Source: Ornithinimicrobium murale (lineage in GTDB: Bacteria; Actinomycetota; Actinomycetes; Actinomycetales; Dermatophilaceae). Taken from it: a stretch of DNA of 64,000 bases. The notes under the pieces are model-generated. The model was not told the DNA's origin and ran no database searches. It worked only from the letters and a program-made list of their open reading frames with translations. The position numbers and the translations under genes are program-made. Positions within the stretch are counted from its first letter, which is position 1; each line of letters begins with the position of its first letter. Location of the stretch: contig NZ_QLVD01000019.1 in assembly GCF_003352835.1 (NCBI RefSeq), forward strand, positions 62,001 through 126,000, given 5' to 3'. Below, one piece after another: positions 17,103 through 25,432 of the stretch.

Positions 17103-17969
17103 ATGGGCAAGAAATCGACACGGTCAACCAGCACACCTTTCAGCGACGCACTGCGCGTGGGGGAGGGCTTCACGCTCAGCGACGTGGATCCGAGAGCGAC
17201 GCCGGCCTTCGACGGCGACAAGGCTGACGGCAAGGACGCCCTGGCGGATGCGGACGAGGAGATGGACGAGCTGCAGGAGCGGCTCTACGCCCATGGCCAG
17301 AGCGGTGGCACGCACAAGGTGCTCCTCCTGATCCAGGGACTGGACACGGCCGGCAAGGGCGGCATCATGCGGCACGTGGTCGGCGCGGTCGACCCGCAGG
17401 GCACCGAGATCACCGCCTTCAAGTCGCCGACGCAGGAGGAGCTCGACCACCCGTTCCTGTGGCGCATCCGCAAGGCCCTGCCCGGGGCCGGCATGATCGG
17501 CGTCTTTGACCGGTCACACTACGAGGACGTCCTCATCGTGCGCGTGGACGAACTGGTCGAACCCGCTGTGTGGGCGCGTCGCTACACCACGATCAACGAC
17601 TTCGAGAAGTCCCTGGTCGAGGACGACACGACGGTCATCAAGGTGATGCTGCACCTCTCCCACGAGGAGCAGGGGGAGCGCCTGGCCGAGCGGCTCGAGC
17701 GACCGGACAAGTTCTGGAAGTACAACCCCGGTGACGTGGATACCCGCGAGAAGTGGGACGACTACATGGAGGCCTACCAGGCCGTGATGGACAAGACGTC
17801 CACCGAGCACGCCCCCTGGTTCGTGGTGCCGGCCGACCGCAAGTGGTATGCCCGGCTGGCCGTCCAACAGCTGCTGCGTGAGCACCTGCACGCCTTCGAT
17901 CTGGGGTGGCCGCCGGCAGACTTCGACATCGCCAAGGAGAAGAAGCGGCTGGCCAAGACCGCCCGCTGA
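17103..17969 (+). CDS. ppk2: Polyphosphate kinase 2 family protein
   Basis: 288 residues. It transfers phosphate between polyphosphate and nucleotides. The Walker A is GLDTAGKGG at 79-87; the lid and Walker B region show FDRSHYEDV, and RYTTINDFEKSLVEDDTTVIKV is typical of PPK2. RPDKFWKYNPGDVDTREKWDDY is the characteristic substrate-lid segment. The sequence looks closest to class III enzymes, which phosphorylate AMP and ADP; class is inferred. Its end is one base from the convergent glgX end. Confidence 0.93.
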   Translation: MGKKSTRSTSTPFSDALRVGEGFTLSDVDPRATPAFDGDKADGKDALADADEEMDELQERLYAHGQSGGTHKVLLLIQGLDTAGKGGIMRHVVGAVDPQGTEITAFKSPTQEELDHPFLWRIRKALPGAGMIGVFDRSHYEDVLIVRVDELVEPAVWARRYTTINDFEKSLVEDDTTVIKVMLHLSHEEQGERLAERLERPDKFWKYNPGDVDTREKWDDYMEAYQAVMDKTSTEHAPWFVVPADRKWYARLAVQQLLREHLHAFDLGWPPADFDIAKEKKRLAKTAR

Positions 17970-17970
17970 C

Positions 17971-20094
17971 TCAGGCGAGAGTGGGCTGTGGGATGCCCGT
18001 CAGCACGATCACCGACCGCGGTGGCACGGCGTAGGTCTGAGCGGTCTGCCAGTCCTCCTCGTGCACGGTGCCGGTGGTGTCGACCACGACGGTCCAGGAG
18101 GTCGCGTCGATGCCCTCGGGGAGGGTGAAGTCCACCGACTCGTGGTGGGCGTTGAACAACAGCAGGAAGTGGTCGTCGGTGACCGGTCGCCCCATCTCGT
18201 CGGGGGCCGCGATGGCCTCCCCGTTGAGGAAGACCATGATCGAGCGGGCGAAGTGGGACTGCCAGGCGTCGTCGTCCATGATCAGCCCCTGCGGGGCATA
18301 CCAGACGATGTCCCCGAGCTCGCTCTGGCCGCCGTGTTCCGCGTCACCGGCGAAGAAGCGGCGTCGCCGGAAGACGGGGTGGGCCTTGCGCAGGGCGATC
18401 AGGTCTGTGGTGAAGTCGAGCAGCTCCTGCTGCTCCCGGTCCAGCTCCCAGTCCACCCAGGACAGCTCGTTGTCCTGGGCATAGACGTTGTTGTTGCCCG
18501 ACTGCGTGCGCCCCAGCTCGTCACCGTGGGAGATCATCGGCACGCCCTGGCTCAGCAGCAGGGTCGCCAGGTAGTTCTTTTGTTGCTTGAGCCGGAGTGC
18601 ATTGATCTCCGGGTCATCGGTGGGCCCTTCCACACCGCAGTTCCAGGAGCGGTTGTGGCTCTCCCCGTCGTTGCCGTCCTCGCCGTTGGCCTCGTTGTGC
18701 TTCTCGTTGTAGGAGACCAGGTCCCGCAACGTGAACCCGTCGTGGGCCGTCACGAAGTTGATCGAGGCGATCGGCCAGCGGCCGCTGTGCGCGTAGAGGT
18801 CGGAGGAGCCGGTGATCCGGGACGCGAACTCGCCCAGCGTCGAGGGCAGGCCGCGCCAGTAGTCGCGGACGGTGTCGCGGTACTTGCCGTTCCACTCGGT
18901 CCACAGCGGCGGGAAGTTGCCGACCTGGTAACCACCGGCCCCCAAGTCCCACGGCTCGGCAATCAGCTTCACCTGCGAGATCACCGGGTCCTGCTGGATG
19001 ATGTCGAAGAAGGCGGACAGCTTGTCGACCTCGTGGAACTGGCGGGCCAGGGTGGCGGCCAGGTCGAAACGGAACCCGTCGACGTGCATCTCGGTGACCC
19101 AGTAGCGCAGCGAGTCCATGATCATCTGCAGCACGTGCGGACTGCGCATCAGCAGGCTGTTGCCGGTGCCGGTGGTGTCGTAGTAGTGCGCCGGGTCCTC
19201 ATCGACCAGGCGGTAGTAGCTCTTGTTGTCGATGCCCCGGAAGGCCAGGGTCGGGCCCAGGTGGTTGCCCTCGGCGGTGTGGTTGTAGACCACGTCCAGG
19301 ATCACCTCGATCCCGGCCGCGTGCAGGTTCTTGACCATCGTCTTGAACTCGGTGACCTGTTGTCCCTGGGTGCCGTGTGCGGCATACCCGTTGTGCGGCG
19401 CCAGGAAGCCGATCGTGTTGTAGCCCCAGTAGTTGCTCAGCCCCTGGTCCAGCAGGGTGCGCTCCTCCACGAACTGATGCACCGGGAGCAGCTCGATGGC
19501 CGTCACCCCGAGGTCGGTCAGGTGCCCGATGATCGCCGGGTGGCCCAGCGCCGCGTAGGTGCCGCGGATCTCCTCGGGCACGTCCGGGTGTTGCATGGTC
19601 AGACCCTTGACGTGGGTCTCGTAGATGACGCTGTCGTGGTACTCGTGGCGTGGTGGCCGGTCGTGGGCCCAGTCGAAGAACGGGTTGACCACGACCGAGA
19701 GCAGGTTGTGGCCGAGAGAGTCCTCCTCGTTGAGCGATTCCGGGTCCTCGAAGTCGTAGGAGAAGACCGGCTGTTCACCGGAGACGTGACCGTCGAAGGC
19801 CCGGGCATAGGGGTCGAGCAGCAATTTGGCGGGGTTGCAGCGGTGCCCCTCATCGGGGTCGTAGGGCCCGTGGATGCGGAAGCCGTAGCGCTGCCCCGGC
19901 TCGACCTGCGGAAGGTAGCCGTGCCAGACGTAGGCGTCCACCTCGGTCAGCGGGACGCGGGTCTCCTCACCGGCGTCATCGATGAGGCACAGGTCGACCC
20001 CGGTGGCGATCTCGGAGAAGATCGCGAAGTTGACGCCGGTGCCGTCGTAGGTGGCACCCAGCGGGTAGGGCTTGCCGGGCCAGATATCCATCAA
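17971..20094 (-). CDS. glgX: Glycogen debranching enzyme
   Basis: 707 residues, full length for GlgX. It hydrolyses alpha-1,6 branches of phosphorylase-limit glycogen. The N-terminal CBM48 region (PLGATYDGTGVNFAIFSEIATGVDLCLID) is followed by a GH13 barrel: ILDVVYNHTAEG, GFRFDLAA (nucleophile Asp), IAEPWD (acid Glu) and NFVTAHDGFTL. MISHGDELGRTQSGNNN is diagnostic of GlgX/TreX. The C-terminal beta domain ends at 17971. Upstream 20095-20268 separates it from the divergent YihY gene. Confidence 0.97.
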   Translation of the reverse strand: MMDIWPGKPYPLGATYDGTGVNFAIFSEIATGVDLCLIDDAGEETRVPLTEVDAYVWHGYLPQVEPGQRYGFRIHGPYDPDEGHRCNPAKLLLDPYARAFDGHVSGEQPVFSYDFEDPESLNEEDSLGHNLLSVVVNPFFDWAHDRPPRHEYHDSVIYETHVKGLTMQHPDVPEEIRGTYAALGHPAIIGHLTDLGVTAIELLPVHQFVEERTLLDQGLSNYWGYNTIGFLAPHNGYAAHGTQGQQVTEFKTMVKNLHAAGIEVILDVVYNHTAEGNHLGPTLAFRGIDNKSYYRLVDEDPAHYYDTTGTGNSLLMRSPHVLQMIMDSLRYWVTEMHVDGFRFDLAATLARQFHEVDKLSAFFDIIQQDPVISQVKLIAEPWDLGAGGYQVGNFPPLWTEWNGKYRDTVRDYWRGLPSTLGEFASRITGSSDLYAHSGRWPIASINFVTAHDGFTLRDLVSYNEKHNEANGEDGNDGESHNRSWNCGVEGPTDDPEINALRLKQQKNYLATLLLSQGVPMISHGDELGRTQSGNNNVYAQDNELSWVDWELDREQQELLDFTTDLIALRKAHPVFRRRRFFAGDAEHGGQSELGDIVWYAPQGLIMDDDAWQSHFARSIMVFLNGEAIAAPDEMGRPVTDDHFLLLFNAHHESVDFTLPEGIDATSWTVVVDTTGTVHEEDWQTAQTYAVPPRSVIVLTGIPQPTLA

Positions 20095-20268
20095 GGTCTC
20101 TCTGCAGGGGGCGGAGCGGGGCAGACGACTCTGTCAGCGCACCATCATCCAGTATGCCGTGGTGCCGGGCTGTTGCCCGCTCACCGGAGCCCTGTGCCGG
20201 ACTCGGAGGGGAGAGACGCGGTCGGTCACCTGCCCGCCTGACCCGGCCGAGCGCCATACCGTAGGGGA

Positions 20269-21288
20269 ATGACGGTGCGGCGCAGGGTCAGGGCGGTCCT
20301 CGCCCCGGTGCCCGGGGCCCTGCCCCTGGCGCGGCTCGTCGTCGAGGTCTTCCGGCTCTGTTTCCGCCACCGGGTGACCGGGTTGTCGGCCGAGGCCGCG
20401 TTCTTCATGCTGCTGTGCCTGCCGCCGCTGCTGCTGGGGATCACGGCCGGCGTCGGCTTCTTCGGGAGCACGTTCGACCCGCAGGCGGTGGCCCGGGTGA
20501 CCGGGGCCATCGAGCGGCTCAGCGCCCAGTTCCTGACGCAGGAGGTGGTCAGCGAGATCATCGTGCCCACGGTCGAGGACACTCTGGCGGGCGGGCGTGC
20601 GGACCTGCTCTCGATCGGCTTCCTGATCAGTCTGTGGTCCGGCTCGCGGGCGCTGCACGTCTTCATGGACGCTGTGCAGATCATGTATGCCCAGAGCGGG
20701 CAGCGCAGCATCATCGGGGCACGGGCCATGTCCCTTGGCCTGTATGTCGGAGCCGTGCTGCTCGCCGGCGTCCTCGTGCCGCTGGCGATCATCGGGCCGG
20801 GGCTGCTGCGTGAGTGGCTCCCCGAGCAGCTAGACCCCCTGGTCGGGGCGTACTGGCCTGTCGTGGCGGGTCTGGCGCTGCTGGGCCTGACCTGCCTCTA
20901 CCACTACGCGCCGAAAGAGAAGACGCCCTTCTACCGCGACTTCCCGGGGGCGGTCGTCGCGGCCGTGATCTGGCTGGTGAGCTCCATCGGATTGCGGGCC
21001 TGGGCCTCCGTCGCGGTGGGTGGCACGACGATCTTCGGTCCGTTGGCCGCCCCCATCATCGCACTGACGTGGTTCTTCCTCGTGGCGCTCGCCATCCTGA
21101 TCGGTGCCGCGACCAACGCCTCCATCCGGCGGCTGTGGCCGACAGACGACTATCGGGGCCCGATCGAGCGCGCGGGGGACTGGTGGGACCAGCGGTCAGC
21201 CGAGCCGGCGCAGCCGCTCTCGCACATCGAGGACCGCACCGACCCCGAGCGCTTGCCCCGCCGCGACGGCCCCACGAACCCCTCCTGA
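20269..21288 (+). CDS. YihY/BrkB-type membrane protein
   Basis: 339 residues with about six membrane segments. YihY-family features include TGLSAEAAFFMLLCLPPLLLG near the start, LISLWSGSRALHVFMDAVQIMY in the centre and WLVSSIGLRAWASVAVGGTTIFGPLAAPIIALTWFFLVALAILIGAATNASI at the end. The molecular role of the family is unsettled despite the old annotation as ribonuclease BN. The C-terminal 50 residues are hydrophilic and Pro/Arg-rich. It is the last chromosomal protein gene before the tRNA cluster. Confidence 0.9.
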   Translation: MTVRRRVRAVLAPVPGALPLARLVVEVFRLCFRHRVTGLSAEAAFFMLLCLPPLLLGITAGVGFFGSTFDPQAVARVTGAIERLSAQFLTQEVVSEIIVPTVEDTLAGGRADLLSIGFLISLWSGSRALHVFMDAVQIMYAQSGQRSIIGARAMSLGLYVGAVLLAGVLVPLAIIGPGLLREWLPEQLDPLVGAYWPVVAGLALLGLTCLYHYAPKEKTPFYRDFPGAVVAAVIWLVSSIGLRAWASVAVGGTTIFGPLAAPIIALTWFFLVALAILIGAATNASIRRLWPTDDYRGPIERAGDWWDQRSAEPAQPLSHIEDRTDPERLPRRDGPTNPS

Positions 21289-21362
21289 CACGCGGATTTG
21301 GTGAGTGGGCCAGACGTCGGATAATCTTCCGTGACGCCTGAGGGGAACACCCGAGGGAAGAT

Positions 21363-21435
21363 GCGGACGTAGCTCAGTTGGTAGAGCGCAACCTTGCCAA
21401 GGTTGAGGTCGCCGGTTCGAACCCGGTCGTCCGCT
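21363..21435 (+). tRNA. tRNA-Gly (GCC)
   Basis: 73 bases. Acceptor GCGGACG pairs with CGTCCGC, the anticodon loop is TTGCCAA, and a standard GGTTCGAACCC T-arm is present. No CCA is encoded. Confidence 0.97.
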
Positions 21436-21462
21436 CGGAGGCAACCACCCAAACTGCCTCAC

Positions 21463-21533
21463 GGTGGCGTGGCCGAGAGGCGAGGCAACGGCCTGCAAAG
21501 CCGTCTACACGGGTTCAAATCCCGTCGCCACCT
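21463..21533 (+). tRNA. tRNA-Cys (GCA)
   Basis: 71 bases. Acceptor GGTGGCG/CGCCACC, anticodon loop CTGCAAA, T-arm GGGTTCAAATCCC. Confidence 0.97.
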
Positions 21534-21559
21534 CGCAACAAGCACCACCCACAACATCA

Positions 21560-21634
21560 GGGCGATTGGCGCAGTGGTAGCGCGCTTCCTTGACACGGAA
21601 GAGGTCACTGGTTCAAACCCAGTATCGCCCACCA
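21560..21634 (+). tRNA. tRNA-Val (GAC) with encoded CCA
   Basis: Acceptor GGGCGAT/ATCGCCC, anticodon loop TTGACAC, and CCA encoded at 21632-21634. An integrase module begins 120 bases downstream, so this gene is the likely integration target. Confidence 0.97.
21599..21634 (+). other. Probable attL core (3' half of tRNA-Val)
   Basis: The tyrosine integrase and excisionase start just past this tRNA end and all following genes are accessory. Elements of this type usually duplicate the tRNA 3' half as attL/attR. No second copy was seen by eye within the window, so the core length is not fixed here and attR should lie beyond 64 kb. Confidence 0.5.
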
Positions 21635-21735
21635 GTATTTGCGCAGGTCAGCGTGTTATCACGCTGGTTTGTAGAACAGTAGTCCGAGGGTATTGGCCCG
21701 GGTATTGGCCCGGGGTGGGCCTAACCCCCGAGCCA

Positions 21736-21753
21736 CGCCACACCACCAGCCAC
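21736..21753 (+). promoter_or_regulatory. Class A element before the excisionase gene
   Basis: CGCCACACCACCAGCCAC precedes ATG 21754. The CACA core ends 11 bases before the A of ATG; the class norm is 10. Two direct copies of GGGTATTGGCCC lie a little upstream (about 21690-21715). Confidence 0.55.
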
Positions 21754-22002
21754 ATGAATGGATTGCCTCCAAGACTGTGGACGGTCGATGAACTGGCGGA
21801 CTACCTCTCCGTGCCTAAGGGCTACGTGTACAAACTCACGTCGGCGCGTCGCATCGGCTTCCTCAAGCTCGGCAAAGAGCTGAGGTTCACCGACAAGCAC
21901 ATCGAGACCTACCTGGATGCCATCGCGGGAACCAACTCCGCCGCTGCGGCACCACCCCTTGCAGTACGTCGCAGCGGGCGACCCAGGAAGAGGTCAGCAT
22001 GA
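21754..22002 (+). CDS. xis: Excisionase-like helix-turn-helix protein
   Basis: 82 residues from ATG 21754. A MerR/Xis-type HTH is clear (LWTVDELADYLSVPKGYVYKLTSARRIGFLKLGKELRF), followed by a basic tail (RRSGRPRKRS). In integrative elements such proteins bend DNA at att sites and direct the integrase toward excision. Its stop overlaps the integrase start (ATGA), so the two are coupled. A longer upstream in-frame extension covers the tRNA genes and was rejected. Confidence 0.87.
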   Translation: MNGLPPRLWTVDELADYLSVPKGYVYKLTSARRIGFLKLGKELRFTDKHIETYLDAIAGTNSAAAAPPLAVRRSGRPRKRSA

Positions 22003-23159
22003 GCAGCAAACCCCAGTACAAGAACGTCGAGCCCAACATCTCCCGCAGAGATGGCGCAGAAGGCACAACCTTCCGAGCCAGGGTGCGGGTCGGCGGCGAC
22101 AGGAAAGCCACCCAGACCTTCGACACTCTCGAGGAGGCACGCGCGTGGGTACGGACCGTACGCGCGGGGGACTACGACGTGGAGCCCAGAACTGAAGCCG
22201 CCCGGCCCAGCGGGACGATGACCTGGGCTCAGTGGCACGAGCAGTGGCTGGAGATGCTTCACGTCTCAGACAGCACCCGCGCCACCTACGTCTCGGTATC
22301 CAGGAACCACCTGCTGCCAGTGTTCGGCGGTATGGCGCTGTGTGAGATCAGGTCTAGCGACGTCATGGCGTTCCAGGCGCAGATGCGGGCGAAGAACAAG
22401 AAGAAGGCCACCATTGACAAGTGCCGCCAGGTGCTCGGGCAGACCATGTCGCTGGCACTGGCGGACGGTCTCATCGCCAGCAACCCGACGGTAGGGCTGC
22501 CCCGGCGTCGATCAACGCACAGCGACCCGGTCGAGGACATCGTGCGCCGGTACCTCGCCGTGGAGCAGCTCGACCGACTGGAGAAGGAAATGGACCTCTG
22601 GTGGCGGCTCGCGGTCCGTGTCCAGATTGAGCTCGGGTGTCGCATCGGTGAGCTGGCGGCCCTGCGTGTGAGCGACGTCGACCTCGCGGCTGGGGTTGTG
22701 CACATCCGCGGGTCGATGCAGAAGCGCGGAACCATTGGGCGCACCAAGACGCAGGCAGGTCTGCGGTCCATCAATACCCTGATGCCTCAGACCGCAGAAC
22801 GTATCGCTCAACAGGTCGAGGAGCGGGGTCAAAAGCCGGGAGATCTGCTGTTCACCGGGCCACGTGGTGGGCGACTGGATCAGGACACCTACCGCCGCCG
22901 AAAGTTCAACCCTGCTATGAAGGCTGCCGGGCTCGGGCGCATCTTGGAGAAGGGGCGCTCGTCGACTCACGTCCTGCGCCACACCCTGACAACCAACCTG
23001 GTGCAGCACGCTGGCATGTCGCCTCAGCAGGTCGCCATCCTGCTCGGCCACAAGGACTCCCGGGTCACCGACCGGGTGTATCTGCACCTGGAGTCCAGCG
23101 AGCTGCCGGACAACCGGGACAAGCTCGCTGCGATGTACCGCGGCACCCAGACGGGCTAG
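21999..23159 (+). CDS. int: Tyrosine-type site-specific integrase
   Basis: 386 residues. An arm-binding N-terminal region is followed by a core-binding SAM-like domain (TMTWAQWHEQWLEMLHVSDSTRATYVSVSRNHLLPVFG) and a catalytic domain. The expected R...HxxR...H...Y set is present: Arg in LGCRIGELAALRV, HVLRHTL, LLGHKD and the nucleophile Tyr in DRVYLHLES. It should integrate the element at the adjacent tRNA-Val. Coupled by ATGA to the excisionase. Confidence 0.96.
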   Translation: MSSKPQYKNVEPNISRRDGAEGTTFRARVRVGGDRKATQTFDTLEEARAWVRTVRAGDYDVEPRTEAARPSGTMTWAQWHEQWLEMLHVSDSTRATYVSVSRNHLLPVFGGMALCEIRSSDVMAFQAQMRAKNKKKATIDKCRQVLGQTMSLALADGLIASNPTVGLPRRRSTHSDPVEDIVRRYLAVEQLDRLEKEMDLWWRLAVRVQIELGCRIGELAALRVSDVDLAAGVVHIRGSMQKRGTIGRTKTQAGLRSINTLMPQTAERIAQQVEERGQKPGDLLFTGPRGGRLDQDTYRRRKFNPAMKAAGLGRILEKGRSSTHVLRHTLTTNLVQHAGMSPQQVAILLGHKDSRVTDRVYLHLESSELPDNRDKLAAMYRGTQTG

Positions 23160-23164
23160 CCGAA

Positions 23165-23210
23165 CCACGAAAGCCACACCACTGGTCGACCAGTGGTGTG
23201 GCTTTCGTGG
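23165..23210. terminator. 46-base perfect palindrome after the integrase
   Basis: The two 23-base arms, beginning CCACGAAAGCCACACC, are exactly complementary with no unpaired loop bases. It starts 6 bases after the integrase stop codon and precedes the next promoter element, so a terminator is likely. There is no T-tract. Confidence 0.75.
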
Positions 23211-23216
23211 GTCGCA

Positions 23217-23234
23217 CCGCACAGTAGACGGGGT
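23217..23234 (+). promoter_or_regulatory. Class B element before a tagged gene
   Basis: CCGCACAGTAGACGGGGT lies directly before ATG 23235, with the CACA core ending 11 bases before the start. There is no Shine-Dalgarno sequence. Confidence 0.6.
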
Positions 23235-24566
23235 ATGACCAACCACATCAGCGACCGCGCCGAGACTGCCCGGGAGCAGCACCGTGACCCCTCTGGCAAG
23301 TTCGGGCGCCAGCCGGCCTCCGAGACGGACCTCGCCCTTGATGAGGCCACCCACGAGGCTGAGCGAGAGCAAACTCGAGAACTGGTCGTCGCCACCCGCG
23401 GCCTGTCAATCAACCCGACCACCGGGGCAGCGCCTCAGTTCATCCGCAACTATTCGTGGCATGACGAGGACCCGGACTCCGGCAACTTCGCCATGTGGTC
23501 TGAGGACCTGCTCAACACGTCGGCCACCGGACTGTCGGACCCGGCGCTGGACGACCTACACTCGGCCAGCTCGTTCATCGAGGAAGCCGCGGCCGACCCG
23601 GAGAACGCCACCGCGCAAGACGTTGCCCAGTCGGCCTACGACACCTACTGGCGCTATGACGCTGCCAGCGGTGACTTCGACGACAGCGAAGACCGCGAGC
23701 TGTGGGTCGCCTTGGCCCGGGCCAGCCGCGGTGAGCAGCCCAACGCCGCCCAGGTAGCGATGGCCGACGAGGTCGCCGCCCACGAGGCTGACGGTGGTGT
23801 CGTCGAGGTTGACCGCTATGACGGCAGCGTGCGTTGGCGAGTTAACGGTGACGAGCACGCCCCGCTGTTCCGTGCCTGCTCCGACACTGACGGTGCCCCG
23901 GCGCTGTTTAACAAGGACGGTGAGCCGATGGTGTGGGTTCGTGGATTCTCCACGGTCCGAGAGGTTCACGACGACGGCCAGGGCACCGTCTATGACCCGG
24001 AGACTGGCAACCCGACCTATGAGGTGAAGCCGGACGGTTCGTTCGCCCACTACGACCCGAGCTCCCCCTGGGATGAGCACCGACCGCCCGACGAGGGCCC
24101 GGCCAGGCTCGATCCCGACGGAGCCCGGTGGTCCTTCCACGACGAGCCCCACCGCGACCACCAGGACGGCCCGGCGATCATCCGCTGGGACGGTGAGGTG
24201 GAGTACGTCGAGGACGGCTCGGACGTGCACCCGCCGGACGAGGTGCTGGAGCGCCACCAGGTCGAGAGGGTCCCCGATCCGACGCGTCCGGACGGGGTGA
24301 GGTACTGCCTGAAGGGCTCCACGCGGGATGCGTCTTTCGACCTGACCGGGCACCCGCTCGACCACGGGCACTGCATCAGCGAGCCGGGATCGAAGAAGGA
24401 CCTGCCGGCGGTGGCCCACCTGATGACACTGAACACTGAGCGACGCCACGCGTCCGACTCGGCGGCCGTCAAGGGGCTCATCCGTGACGGTCACCCCGCT
24501 GCCAACCGGCTCCGGGCCCGGTTCTCTGTCGAGGCCAGCGAGGTCGACCAGGAGGCATCGCGATGA
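23235..24566 (+). CDS. Tagged protein with MORN-like DGxA repeats
   Basis: 443 residues from ATG 23235. The N-terminal shared motif is at about 8-32 (ETAREQHRDPSGKFGRQP then ASETD). The middle is acidic and helical. Residues ~210-370 contain repeated short units around DG, WxxxG and GPA (DGAPALFNKDGEPMVWVRG; HQDGPAIIRWDGEVEYVEDG), resembling MORN-type beta repeats common in phage proteins. The next gene starts inside its stop (ATGA). Function unknown; the class B element upstream ties it to the other tagged genes. Confidence 0.75.
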   Translation: MTNHISDRAETAREQHRDPSGKFGRQPASETDLALDEATHEAEREQTRELVVATRGLSINPTTGAAPQFIRNYSWHDEDPDSGNFAMWSEDLLNTSATGLSDPALDDLHSASSFIEEAAADPENATAQDVAQSAYDTYWRYDAASGDFDDSEDRELWVALARASRGEQPNAAQVAMADEVAAHEADGGVVEVDRYDGSVRWRVNGDEHAPLFRACSDTDGAPALFNKDGEPMVWVRGFSTVREVHDDGQGTVYDPETGNPTYEVKPDGSFAHYDPSSPWDEHRPPDEGPARLDPDGARWSFHDEPHRDHQDGPAIIRWDGEVEYVEDGSDVHPPDEVLERHQVERVPDPTRPDGVRYCLKGSTRDASFDLTGHPLDHGHCISEPGSKKDLPAVAHLMTLNTERRHASDSAAVKGLIRDGHPAANRLRARFSVEASEVDQEASR

Positions 24567-25408
24567 GCAAGTACGAGTGGGAACGTGGCGAGATCAAGCT
24601 GCCGACGGCCGAGTTCGCGAAGGTGCGGCAGAGGGTCCAGGACGCCGCAGCCAAGGTGAAGACTGATGCCTTCGAGCAGACCCAGTCCTTCTGGAAGGGG
24701 CTGTCGCGCAAGGAGCAGACCGACCCGCAGGCTTACCGGGAAGCGCTGTACCACTGGGCCCGCCAGGTGCCGCATGGCCCGGCCCGGGATGAAGCCTGGC
24801 AGATGCTGGGAGGCCACGAGGGGATGTCCCGGCCAGCTCGGGTGCAGAAGTCTGATGTCGACTTCCCGAACAGCCGCACGACCCATTTCCGTTGCGATGA
24901 GGCGTCCGTGTCGTTCGACCGGAAGAACTCGACGATGACCTGGGACGTCGCCGAGAACAACCACTCCGTCGAAAGGGCGAACGAGTCCTGGCTGGCCGGG
25001 GCCACGTTCGGTGCACTCGCCGACGTGAAGTGGACGGGCAAGAACACCGGGGGAGTCCTCACCGGCAACGACGAGTACAACCGGGAGGCCGACTATTCCG
25101 GTGGCGGGGCGAGCTACACCACTGCCGGCTTCGGACCGATCGGTGCCTTGCAAGCACCCAGCCACACCAGCCCGTACACCGACTCCAAGGGTCGCAAGAT
25201 GCACGGTGTGGCGAAGATGGGGCGATACGGCATCGTCGGCAAGATCGAGCCGTATACCCCCGAGCCCCGCCGTTTCGCAGGCGGCTACCACTCATCGGCC
25301 CTGGGCGGCTACACCGCAATGCAGGGCCGGCACGCGGCAGGCAGTTACGGCGGGCGCGGTGGGCAGTTCGCCTCACACAGCGCCAACGAGTCGAACGTCC
25401 AGCTCTGA
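24563..25408 (+). CDS. Hypothetical protein with tag-like C-terminus
   Basis: 281 residues, translationally coupled to the preceding gene (ATGA at 24563-24566). The N-terminal 90 residues are helical (AEFAKVRQRVQDAAAKVKTDAF); the C-terminal half is rich in Gly, Tyr and Ser. Unusually, the tag-like motif of the neighbouring proteins appears at its extreme C-terminus (GGRGGQFASHSANES). No enzyme motif recognised. Possibly a structural or secreted partner of the upstream protein. Confidence 0.7.
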   Translation: MSKYEWERGEIKLPTAEFAKVRQRVQDAAAKVKTDAFEQTQSFWKGLSRKEQTDPQAYREALYHWARQVPHGPARDEAWQMLGGHEGMSRPARVQKSDVDFPNSRTTHFRCDEASVSFDRKNSTMTWDVAENNHSVERANESWLAGATFGALADVKWTGKNTGGVLTGNDEYNREADYSGGGASYTTAGFGPIGALQAPSHTSPYTDSKGRKMHGVAKMGRYGIVGKIEPYTPEPRRFAGGYHSSALGGYTAMQGRHAAGSYGGRGGQFASHSANESNVQL

Positions 25409-25414
25409 TCGGCC

Positions 25415-25432
25415 CCGCACAGTAGACCGGGC
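25415..25432 (+). promoter_or_regulatory. Class B element before a tagged gene
   Basis: CCGCACAGTAGACCGGGC directly precedes ATG 25433, with the CACA core ending 11 bases before the start. Confidence 0.6.

Noticed and set aside
17848-20241. A 797-codon open frame on the plus strand opposite glgX
   Set aside because: It is a high-GC shadow: no domain, no ribosome site, and the minus-strand GlgX is full length with clear active-site motifs.
23165-23210. Palindrome considered as an attachment site
   Set aside because: The tRNA-Val 3' end next to the integrase is a much better candidate, and the palindrome shares no sequence with it.
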